Shown in pieces: positions 53,987 to 64,000 of a stretch of DNA of 64,000 nucleotides (position 1 is the stretch's first letter; each line of letters opens with the position of its first letter). This DNA is from Silurus meridionalis. Taxonomy: Eukaryota; Chordata; Actinopteri; Siluriformes; Siluridae. Both the position numbers and the translations under genes were made by a program. Below the pieces are notes generated by a model. It saw nothing but the letters and a program-made list of their open reading frames with translations, searched no databases and had not been told where the DNA came from. Location of the stretch: assembly GCF_014805685.1 (NCBI RefSeq), contig NC_060892.1:23252400-23316399 (forward strand), read 5' to 3'.

Positions 53987-55252
53987 TATTATTATTATTA
54001 TTATTATTATTGTGTTTGAGTGTGTGTGTTATTTTATATGTAATTACACACACATTTATATATGCATGTGCTTCCACACAGCCATTTCTCATGCCAGGAG
54101 ATTCTCCTGCAATATACACACACTTATGTTCAGAGTCTTGGTGGATCTTTGGTGTGTATTTTGAATAGGATGTATGCTAGTGTTTTATTTTTATATATAT
54201 ATATATATAATATAATATCTCACAAACATGTCCAGTACAGTTGGACGAGGGGGATTTTTTTTTCTTTCCATCAGTCCAACGTGTCATTCTAATAACTGCT
54301 TTTCATTAGCCCTGTGCTTGTATTTTGCGCAATGACAACGTTTAATCCAATCTATCTAATTACAGGGCTAAGGCAGGTTGCCTAGTCAGTTCACCTGGCC
54401 TCTTTTTTTTTTTTTTTTTGGGAGCTCCTTTCCATTCTGTTCTGATTGTCTCAATATGAGTCATGAATTTATCTTGCAGGCTGTGTGTATGGTTGTGTCA
54501 CTAAAACAGACCACCAGATTACTATAAAATTCATATGAGTAGGAAGCAGTGGAAAGGCATAATTGTCAATGATTTCCATGTGTCTTTGCAGATCTGTATT
54601 CTGCCAGGTAACTTTATTAATATGGAAATACAGTATGTGCAAATACACACATCCCATGTTTTGGAATCCTTGTTTAAATTCATATATTGATAACTCCCAT
54701 TAATTATGCAGATCTGCATATTTATGATTAATAGATTTTGTATGTACTTGAACTGATCACTTTGTATGTTACTAAAACAATAATACAAATGAAATCTGTA
54801 GTCAATCTTTGTGAATGGGGAAAAGAAAGCATATCGGAAATTACCCCTTATCAATATAGTAATTTCTCCTTCAATTGCAATACTGATAATTTTTACATTG
54901 TATATAATTGTAAGATCGCAAATTGAGATTTTAAGAAAATTGCCCTGTAATCATTTCAAAGCAGTAATAACTAACTTTTTATTGTAAGCAGTGTATTAGA
55001 GAAAAATATTTGTAATGTGTCAAACATTTTTCCCCACTCAAACCCTGATTAGTTGTTTGCTTGCTACTCTTCTGAAGGAATAATGTTAAATCTATGCTGT
55101 GTTTACAGCCTGAAGACAAAGTGATCATAAGTGTAACATGGACACCAGCAGAAGAGGGTGGTGTAAGAGAACTCCTCAGCTTTATTGCAAATGGCATTGT
55201 CAAGCATCAAGCAGTTTTGCTTGGAAAAGCAGAGGGGCAAAAACCCAAAAAG
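53617..55252 (+). CDS. aspm: aspm exons 1-2: ASH domain
   Basis: Exon 1 (53617-53904) encodes 96 residues including [20 protein letters not shown], and exon 2 (55109-55252) encodes [18 protein letters not shown] and [14 protein letters not shown]. Together they form the ASPM-SPD2-Hydin immunoglobulin-like domain associated with centrosomes and cilia. The intron between is phase 0 and carries a TG/TTA microsatellite and a partial echo of exon 1. Confidence 0.92.
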
Positions 55253-58200
55253 GTAAGTCTTTTTCTTTTCGGATTATTCTATGCCAGTGTAACCCCACTG
55301 AACATTAACACGGATTAAGCACGGACATCCTGCAGACCCCTTTCCCAGTTTTCCAGGAATGCATTCTCTTTCAGCCATGGTAAATGGCTTTCAATCATTT
55401 GAAATAAAATTTCAGTGCATGTTTACCTCAGCCAACTAGACTTCATTTAGCTAGGATGGTTTTGGAAGAATTTGGCTCATCATCCAAAAGGTTTTTTTTT
55501 CTCCTTTTTGAATAAGAAAAAAAATCTTGAGCTAAAGAGTTTTGAAATGCTTCAACAGTCAGCACAAATGTAATGTGAAACATGTATTGCAGGGTTATAT
55601 AGCAAATCACTAAGCATTAAATGAACCTCATACCCTCTGACAAGTGCTTTGATAGCTCTTTTAATAACTTTTGAGTTGACCCATAACCCTGCATAATTAT
55701 TTACTTTGTCTGTGGATTTTTTTATTTTTAAGCAGAAAAGTTTATGGGATACTATCAAATCCAAAAGAGTCCCTTCTCATGGTGGAAAAGTGGCCTCGAC
55801 CCCGATCAAGGCAGCCAACAAGACATTCCGTGTGTCTCGACAGCCACAATATAAGAGGAACAGAGCCTCAAATCCATTAAAATCTTTAAACCAGGAAAAT
55901 AATTGCCAAAGGCCTGTTGGCAGTAAAGAGAAAAACTCTCAATCTGTGTATCCTGTGATCCCCCAAGGCATCCCGAAGGCTATCCATGATGAATTGGAAA
56001 GCATGCCTTCTCAAAACAAGTCCCCAGTTGTTCTGTTGGTGCCAGCTGACAAATTTCTTTCCTCTATGGATAAAGAGAATATCTCTTCTGTACCACTGAA
56101 TAAACCTGATTACAAAGAATGTAGAGTGTTGAATAAGACAATGTCACCAATTGGTACACCAGAGAGGTTCAACGCTTTGATGCCGCGCTTTCAAAGTCCT
56201 CTGCCTTATATTTGTAAACCGATTAAGGATGGATGTTCGGAGTCATTGAGACCGATTTTGTCTGTTGATGATGCTCTGGCTGTCATTAATTCTGATCTGT
56301 CATGTCCGGTGAGCCCCCCAAATGCCTGTTCTAGCTTGAATGTAGCAGATTCTGTGGATTCTGTTGATTTAAGTTTGGATGGTAATATCGAAACAACAAT
56401 AAATGTTGTGGCAGACAGCTCCCCCCAGATTGACATTGCACAGCCGAGGCTAACTTTCTTTGTCAAATCCACTAAAGCATCAGAGGATGAGACAATCCCT
56501 GCTGCTTGCCCTTCCTCGGATACACAATTTAACAACGGAGTAGGTCAAGATGAATTGAACCAGGACGATCTTAAACCAAAGAAGATTCTTTTAAACTCTG
56601 CTACAGTTATCAAAAGCAAAGCAGGAGCTTCTCCTAAACACAGTCCAGACACACACAAAACAAGAACCATCAGACGTCAACTTTTGCGGAAAAGTGAGTC
56701 AAACACAGACTTACTAGATGGGGTCTCCGTTTTGCCTGTGGTGAACTCTGATTCATGTGCTAATCTTAAATCTAATATAACACCACCCCAAGAATCAGAA
56801 CTAAAATTAACGCCTCAACAACCATCTTCAACTGAGCCTGCAAACCCCACTTGCACTGCTGTGCAACCAATCCTAACCTTTAATAGTGAAAATAATGCAA
56901 ACAGTGCTGCGTCATCTCTTGGTTTTGCCTCGGACGTTCAGATATTGCCCCTCTGTGTCGCCGAGGACATGTTTCCTGTGCATAGCCGCACGACAAGCCA
57001 GAACAGAAAGAGAAAAAGTGAAGAATATTTACGGAACAGCTCGGGGTGCTTACCCAAAACATTTGAAGTCAAACAAAGCTCTGATGAGATGCAACAATGC
57101 AAAAAATCCTGCCGTGAACAAGAGTTTGGGTCAAGGAGTAAACAAAGTCAAAGAAAAATAACTGGTGAGTAAAATAATTTAAAATTCATTTCAATTGAAG
57201 TTTGAAAAAAAATCCAGTTTGTAAAATACGTATATCAGAGGTTTCCAGACTTATAATATTGAAATTAAAACTGCCATAGTTCCCCTTAATTTTTAGAAAT
57301 AAATAAATTTGAAGAATTACTCTGTAACCTGCTTACCCAATGCAGTGTCGTTTTTCAAAGTTTTGGTTCAATTAAACTTTGAAATATCACAAAATAAACA
57401 TGGAAACAGTCTAATTTATAGTACAGTAGAGTTCAAAGCCTAATACAGGCTATAAAGGTATACAGCTGAATGATTTTAATATCAGTGACATGAGAATTTT
57501 TTGAAAATTATAAATGATCAATTTGTAATTGATCATTTATACCCCTTCCCACCCTGCTCTCATATGTCTTTATGGGAACAACTTTGGCTTGCCAGCCCTA
57601 GTTTGGGCATCTCTGGCGGGTCGGTTTTTTTATGTTAGGACTGTCAAAATGAATGCGTTGACGCAAATTAATTTTAACAGCACAAATAATATTTAATAAT
57701 TTAATAACCCAGGATTAATGCAGCATGGATTTGTTTAATCCTTTTTATTAAAAATATAAGTAAATAAATAAATAAGGCAAAATTAAAACCTTCAATGCAG
57801 GATGCATTTATTCCCGACTTCCTTTCTCATCCTTTTACTCTGGGGAAAAAAAAAATAATAATAATTTTTTTAATTATTAAACATCTGTTTTACTGAGGTG
57901 CCAAGTTTCAAATCAAGCACCAAAATCTGCCATGATGCACATATCCGGCAATTAAAACCATCCGTGTGGAAACGTAGCAAAAGTTTCGTTTGGGGGCCGG
58001 ATGATTTACTTTAAAATATTTTACAAGAATATTTTGTTCATGCTGTATATTGAGGATGGCTTTACTAATTATAAACATGTATTTGCATAAAGTATCTATT
58101 TTTGTCCATGCATCTGTTGATTAGAGTATAAAAACGTAAAGTATTAATTTAAGGTACATTTTAAAACAAATAAAAATGTGCGATTAATTGAAGTCATGGC

Positions 58201-61200
58201 ATTTGTGGAATAAATCGTAATGAAATATTGACTGACTGCCCTATTTATTAATATATAAAATATACGTGTGTATGTATAAATAAATAAAGTGCGTGTGTGT
58301 GTATATTTACACCAACCAGGCATGACCCTATGACTAGTATCCCTTTATTAATGCACCTGTTAGTGGGGGGTATATTAGGCAGCAAGTGAACATTCTTTTC
58401 CTCAAAGTTGATGTGTTTGAAGAAGGATAAATAGGCATGTCTAAGTATTTGAGGTAGTTTCCCAAGGTCCAAATAGACGACTGGGTCAGAGCATCTCTAA
58501 AACTGCAGCTCTTTTGGGGTGTTCCTGGTCTGCAGTGGTCAGTATCTATTAAAAGTAGTCCAAGAAAGTAACCGTGGTGTACCAGCGACAAGGTCATGAC
58601 TGCCAAGGCTCATTGATGCAGGGGGAGTGAAGACTGGCCCTTGTGGTCTGGTCCAACAGATAAGTTACTTTGGCTCAAATTCCTCAAGCAGTTAATGACT
58701 CTAATGCTTGAATATTCAGGGCTGTTTTGATAGCAAAAGGGGGCCAACACTATTAGGCAGGTGGTCATAATGTTATGCCTGATCAGTGTATATATAATTC
58801 CAAAGAGCTGACCTAATCTCAAGGAAAGAAATACAATTTTGTACTACACTTATTGTTTCATGTATCGTGTTGTAAACAAATTAACATTATGTTGTAGCAT
58901 CAAGCTCGAGGAAGTCTACAAAAGTGTCGATACAAAAGTCTGATGCTAAATCAACTCAACGGGGTAAATAAAGTCTCCTGTTATAATCTCTACTGATTAA
59001 AAGCACATAGCTTGTTATTTAAATGGCTTATGAAATTTTCAGAAGTCAGTCATTATCTTTTGTGCAGGGGGACATTCTTTGAAGTCTTTCAGCTCCTCCA
59101 ACGTGAAGACCAAAAAGGTTATAGCCGTGGCACAAAACCGGCTGAACTTTATAAAGCCAACACAGACAGGTATTTTTTTTTTTTTTTTTAATTTACAGGC
59201 AAGTTAGCTCACATGTTAATGTATTGAAGTTCATGTAAATTCATTTCCAATTTTTTTTTTAACAGCTATACCCAGGCATCCGATGCCATTTGCTGCCAAG
59301 AACATGTTTTACGACGAGCGGTGGATTGAAAAGCAGGAACGAGGGTTTACGTGGTGGCTGAATTATGTTCTCACACCTGATGACTTTAAAGTGGCCACTG
59401 AGGTTACCAAAGGTGCAATCTTTGTTTTAAAATCTACACACTGTTTGATATTTTGGCTGACCTGGAATAATTTGTCCAGGTAAAGACACTGCAGTAGCAT
59501 TGCAAAACCATATTTTGTGAAACATCTGATGACCAAAATAAGTTCATATAATAGCCATAAATCTTTTTAGTACAATTCTTGTTACAAGACCTGCAATGTT
59601 GTATGGTTTAGAGACAGTGGCATTGAGTAAAAGATAGGAGGTGGAGCTGGAGGTAGCAGAGCTGAAGATGTTGAGGTTTTCGTTGGGAGTGACGACGATG
59701 GTCAGGATTAGAAACGAGCTTATTAGAGGGACAGTGCATGTAGGACGTTTTGGAGACAAAGCGAGTGAGGCGAGATTGAGATGGTTTGGACATGTGCAGA
59801 GGAGGGACATGGGGTATATCGGTAGAAGAATGCGGAGGATGGAGCTACCAGGAAGGAGGAAAAGAGGAAGCCCAAGGAGGAGGTTTCTGGATGTGGTGAG
59901 GGAAGACATGCAGGTAGTTGGGTTGAAAGAGGCAGATGTAGAGGACAGGGGGTATGCAGACGGGTGATTCACAGTGGCGACCCCTAATGGGATACGCCGG
60001 AAGAAGAAGAAGACTTGTTACAGTTGTATATCACTAGTGAAGGGTAGAACACTACTTGTTGTGTACTTGTATTGGTTTGGTTCTGGATTCTGTACCAAAG
60101 ATATCACGTCAAGATATTATGTGATGTAGTCCTAGACCAGGGGTCACCAACATGGTCCACATGAGTCGCCCACTGGCCTCTTCTAAAAATAGCTCACCAT
60201 AGCGCCACTTACCAGTGAACTGCATCAAATTTTTTTTGTTGCTATCCTTTTTTTTAAATTGCACTTGCATTGGTGTGAATTTGAAAATAACAATATTAAA
60301 ATATGCATGACTAGATATAGATCAATATAATTAATAATAACATGTAATTAAAGGTCAATTGAGCAAATTTGTTATTTCGGCTTTTGCGTATCAAACCTTT
60401 ACATTAATTGGTACCCAAGCTCTGTTTCAAAACGTTGCTGACCCCTGTCCTAGACACTCAGATGCAGGTTTGGCAAACTGCAATTCATAAGACATTGCAC
60501 TCTTTGTAAGGACTGTAACCATAACATGAGAAGACTTAGCAGTTACTGATGGTAACCAACATAAACAGAGCTAAATAAAGTGATCCGTCTCACCCATAAT
60601 TGTGCAATAGGTTCCTCATTTTAATACACATTGAAAATTAATGAAATTGTCATTATAATTTGTTTTTTCTTTAAATAGTAATTTAATGTTTAACATTTCT
60701 GACAACAGAATACTAATAATTTATTATTAGATGTTGAGGGAATAATTCTAAATAATAAATACTTGACATATCGATATTTATGATTATTTTATTAAGCTTT
60801 AATAGGATAGTTTATTTTTTTTTTTTTTCTCCTCTTTGTAGTGAATGCCTTATCACTGACTATGGGAAGTGAGAAGGTGAACATACCCAAAGCGCCAACC
60901 AAGGAAGAGATGTCGTTCAGGACTTATACAGCCCGGAGGCACTTGAACCGTGTTCGACGTGCAGCATGCCAGCTGTTCACGTCTGAGAAAATGGCGAAAG
61001 CTATAAAGCGCCTGGAGGTGGAGGTGGAGGCAAAGAGGCTGCTTATTCGTAAGGATCGACACCTCTGGAAAGATATAGGTGCGTGGCCTGAAGGATAGCT
61101 GTTCCGTGTGCAAGCAAATTTATGCTATTTTATAACTAAAATGTTTGTGACAGTGCAGACGGGAGTTGTTTCAGTATAATTGCAGGCTGATCCTGTATTG

Positions 61201-63839
61201 TTCGGCTGCCCAATAAAAGGGATGGCATTTGCTAGCAAGGTTGCTGATAAAAGCTCTTTACATTGCAGTGACTCACTCTTTCTTAATGCAGTGAGCTTAA
61301 AAAAATTATTTTACTAATTTAAATGTATGTTTATTTATTTTTTTGACTGATTAGGTGAAAGACAAAAAGTTCTAAACTGGCTCCTGTCTTACAATCCACT
61401 CTGGCTACGAATTGGCCTGGAGGTATATCTTTTATAGATACTGATCCGTTTAAAAATAATTCTGTAAGAGACTGTTGGTGTACTAGCATCACACTTTTCA
61501 TATTATTTCAGACAATCTTTGGAGAACTGATTTCCTTGGAGAGCAACAGCGACATCATGGGCATGGCCATGTTCATACTTGGGCGACTGCTCTGGAATCC
61601 AGACATTGCTGCAGAGTTCAGACACCCCAAAGTTCCCCACTTGTACAGAGATGGTAACCCTCAGTACAACCCTGCATTAATATTGATATCAACTTTATTT
61701 AAAATTGATTTGAATTTATTTTTATTTTTTTGGTATTCTTTTTTTTTTTTTTTTCCCCAACAGGGCATGAGGAGATGCTGTCCCGCTTTACTTTAAAGAA
61801 ACTGCTCTTACTTGTCTGCTTTCTGGACAAGGCCAAAGAGTCTAGGCTAATTGAACATGACCCCTGCTTGTTTTGTATGGATGCAGAATTTAAGGTTCTT
61901 AAATATTTTATATAACATACTTTTCTTGCTTTTTTTTTGTTCAAGGTTTTTGTAAAATATAGAAATATAGTTTGTGCAAGCCTTTACAATAGTTCTATGC
62001 CGTATGTACATATTTTATAGAAGAGTTAACTTAAAAGACATTTGCTTTTGTGTTTTGCTCTCAGACAAGTAAAGATCTACTGTTAGCATTTTCAAGAGAC
62101 TTCCTCAGTGGGGAGGGAATCCTTCCACGCCACCTTGGCCTTTTAGGTCTTGCCGTGTCCCACGTCCAAACCCCACTCGATGAGTTCAACTTTGCTGTGC
62201 AGAATCTTGCCACTGATCTAAAATGTGGCATTCGCTTGGTGTATGTTTACGCAGATTTGCACTGCCTTTATTTTTTTAGTAGTGTTTAAATGCTAGAAAT
62301 TAAATAGTAATGTTTAAGTAATTAATCATGAGTTTTGTTTGAACGCGTTTCAGACGCGTCATGGAGATTTTCACTCAAGACTGGTCCCTGTCGTGTAAAC
62401 TGCGGATGCCTGCGATTAGTCGTCTTCAGAAGGTGCACAATGTCGGTGTTGTACTGCAGGTGCTTAAAGAGAAAGGGGTTGACTTGAAAGACGAGCACGG
62501 TACTTTTAGTTATTTGTGCATTCTCAAACTCTTATTAAATGCAAGACTCGGCAAAATGTTTTTTTAGCAAACATTTTTAGAAATGATTACCATCTCTTAA
62601 CTTTTGTGTTTCATGTTCTTAGGTATTGCCATTGACTCCAGGGACATAGTAGATGGGCACAGAGAGAAGACACTTAACCTTTTATGGAAAATAATCTTTT
62701 CATTTCAGGTAGCGTGTTCATGCACACTAGCATCAGTGAGAACAATTCTAATTAATGCATTTCTATAGCTGCAATTATTTAGATTACTGAACCTGTATAG
62801 CATGTCGATGTTTCAAGATACAGTATAAACTGTCAATCCTGCAACTAAGAGTTTTTTACCCCTTTTTTTTTTTATTTAATTTTTTTTTTTTTAAGGTTGA
62901 GATTCTGCTTGATGTAGAGCAGCTTAAAGAAGAAATCAGCTTCCTCAGGAAAACCTGGAGAACAAAACAGAAATTGCTATCTTTAGGGGACAATGAATAT
63001 GTTATTAAGAGCATTGCAGGAAGATCTACATTGGAACATTCCAGCGAGAAGCTGGCTTTGTTGATGGACTGGGTTAACGCAGTTTGTGGCTTCTATGGGT
63101 TGAAGGTTAGTAATCAATATTTATATCCTTGCATATTAAAGTATATAAAAATGCATGATTTTTGTTGTCCTGCTTTGTAAGTTTTAAGACACTGTTAATG
63201 GGGAAATAATAAATAAATAATTTTTGTAAAAAAGAAAAAACAACCTGGGTTTTGGTATTTTAATGGCATCCTATTTCTCTTTCTAGGCTGAAAATTTTAC
63301 AGTGTCATTCTCTGATGGTAGAATCCTTTGCTATCTTATTCACCACTACCATCCCAACCACCTGCGAGCTGAGGATATTCAGCAGGAAACAACACAAACA
63401 ATTGAGTGTGGCCTTCATTCCAAAGTGGAACTGAACAACTCCTCAAGTGACTCTGACTATTCCTTTGACTCTTTGGAGCGGAAAGGTATATTTGAGCAAT
63501 ATTTGTCTCTGTGTGTTTGCACAAGTTTTCATTGAAAAGGAGGACATATATTTATTAGAGGGGAAAAAAAACAAGCTTATATTATTTGTGTGAGCTGTGA
63601 GTTATGTTAAATTTTTATATTTTTTGTACTACTATTTCTTTATGGCATGTATTTTTAAGAACTAGTTTCTAAGAATCCTTTCCCTTTTAGATTTGGCATC
63701 TCCAATAGTGAATTTCAAAATGCTTCTTGAGAACGAGCGAAGAAATTTTCAGCTGGTGAGCTTAGCAGTGTCTTATCTTGGAGCGGTTCCTGCCATGATT
63801 ACACCAGAGGACATGTCTAACACAATCCCAAATGAAAAG
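53617..63839 (+). CDS. aspm: aspm, abnormal spindle-like microcephaly-associated protein (5' part, 16 exons)
   Basis: Exons: 53617-53904, 55109-55252, 55736-57164, 58898-58963, 59068-59169, 59266-59412, 60842-61078, 61355-61422, 61512-61653, 61764-61894, 62065-62240, 62354-62499, 62623-62708, 62896-63105, 63287-63485, 63691-63839. All are GT-AG and every junction keeps the frame, giving about 1,240 codons. ASPM is a spindle-pole and microtubule minus-end protein needed for mitosis and neurogenesis. The order seen is an ASH domain (exons 1-2), a long disordered exon 3, the conserved [16 protein letters not shown] block (exon 6), and two calponin-homology domains (about exons 10-16). The IQ-repeat exon and C-terminus lie beyond the window. 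The start is the first in-frame ATG. The match to vertebrate ASPM is strong from exon 6 onward. Confidence 0.95.
53937..54011. repeat. (TG)n and (ATT)n compound microsatellite
   Basis: About 23 TG units followed by about nine ATT units, 30 bases inside intron 1 of aspm. Confidence 0.96.
54225..54293 (+). repeat. Partial duplicate of aspm exon 1 start within intron 1
   Basis: The bases from AAACATGTCCAGTACAG to CATCAGTCCAACGTGTC match 53613-53673, with a T-rich insertion in the middle. The ATG is retained, but the frame is not kept and no splice donor follows, so it should not be coding. Confidence 0.85.
55736..57164 (+). CDS. aspm: aspm exon 3: long, low-conservation exon
   Basis: A 1,429-base exon starting [12 protein letters not shown], which is conserved with mammalian ASPM, then about 450 residues rich in Ser, Pro, Lys and Asn with little visible similarity. 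There are SP/TP sites (for example [26 protein letters not shown]) that could be mitotic kinase targets, and a RKRKSEEYL basic stretch near the end that may be a nuclear signal. The donor is GTGAGT, phase 1. Confidence 0.9.
57165..58897. other. aspm intron 3 with a palindromic fish repeat
   Basis: Mostly AT-rich. At about 58308-58795 there is a repeat whose two ends are inverted: ACCAACCAGGCATGACCCTATGA on the left (shown here only in part) and TCATAATGTTATGCCTGATC on the right. The text CACCTGCCTAATA on the complement is familiar from many fish genomes. It is a small DNA-transposon-like element of unknown class. Confidence 0.55.
59575..60012 (+). mobile_element. AP-endonuclease-type LINE 3' end in aspm intron 6
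   Basis: The plus frame reads [38 protein letters not shown] and [20 protein letters not shown], the end of the polymerase frame, then GGCGACCCCTAATGGGA and a GAAGAAGAAGA tail. It is the same family as the fragments at 26375, 28227 and 36312. 5' truncated. Confidence 0.82.
60138..60447. mobile_element. hAT-type MITE with 8-base target-site duplication
   Basis: A 310-base element starting CAGGGGTCACCAAC and ending GTTGCTGACCCCTG, which are inverted repeats. Both sides carry TCCTAGAC (60130-60137 and 60448-60455), the 8-base duplication expected for hAT elements. It lies in aspm intron 6 and is non-coding. Confidence 0.88.
61764..63839 (+). CDS. aspm: aspm exons 10-16: calponin-homology region
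   Basis: The first CH domain covers about exons 10-12, with [48 protein letters not shown] and [20 protein letters not shown]. The second covers exons 14-16, with [36 protein letters not shown] and MSNTIPNEK. These domains bind actin or microtubule partners. Exon 10 has an unusual but acceptable donor, AAG/GTTCTT. Confidence 0.92.
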
Positions 63840-64000
63840 GTGCACTGGAATTAAATTTTAACTAGATAATTGATGTATTGAAATGAATACATGGGTGTTT
63901 GGGTTGTTATGGTGTGACTGCACATGGTTAGTCACAGTTTATGATCTGACCAGTATCCCATCATTTGGGATTTTTGCTAATAATTAACTTCTTAATATTA

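Noticed and set aside
53935..54168. Cys-Val repeat frames in aspm intron 1
   Set aside because: Products of the TG and ATT microsatellites.

Overview
This is vertebrate nuclear DNA, almost certainly from a teleost fish. It is AT-rich and intron-rich, with GT-AG exons, fish-type transposable elements (DIRS, L2, hAT, Tc1/pogo, AP-endonuclease LINEs) and long TA, GATA, CT and TG microsatellites. Two 100-base N runs (26850-26949 and 40547-40646) are assembly gaps, so local order across them is not certain.

The left third (1-14300) is mostly transposon debris. It holds one structurally complete but mutated DIRS retrotransposon (1625-6355), a single complement control protein (CCP/sushi) exon at 6482-6673, a coding-like minisatellite with a 30-base period (9379-10070) and a truncated second DIRS copy (10079-11310).

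The centre (about 14330-35210) is a large, imperfect inverted duplication around a complement factor H-like gene. The left arm carries the plus-strand gene (16492-23493): a signal-peptide exon, nine CCP-type exons and a short terminal exon, all joined by phase-1 introns. An L2 LINE sits inside the first CCP exon with a 7-base target-site duplication. The right arm carries the minus-strand copy (33787 down to 29524). It lacks CCP 1, has frameshifted CCP 2 and a fused, stop-containing CCP 3/4, and is rearranged internally. The spacer between the arms holds an LTR element with a tRNA-Pro primer binding site inside a non-LTR retrotransposon, a GATA array and a gap. Further minus-strand CCP exons at 38168-38359 and 40400-40546 are tandem copies related to the exon at 6482.

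From 40647 to 49465 lies a tandem array of roughly 1.1-kb units, each carrying one tRNA-Phe(GAA), one tRNA-Gln(CTG) and one tRNA-Gln(TTG). Eight tRNA-Phe and fifteen tRNA-Gln copies or relics are visible, from perfect to badly decayed.

The right end (53617-63839 and beyond) is the 5' part of aspm, the abnormal-spindle microcephaly gene. Sixteen exons chain in frame from the start codon to the second calponin-homology domain; the IQ-repeat part lies outside the window. A promoter with paired CCAAT boxes and a CHR-like site precedes it. In mammals ASPM lies beside CFH/CFHR/F13B, so the window preserves that neighbourhood, which supports reading the CCP genes as the fish factor H/F13B family. 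The region seems to be a fast-evolving immune gene cluster and a tRNA array next to a conserved mitotic gene. No operon-like cooperation between these parts is implied.
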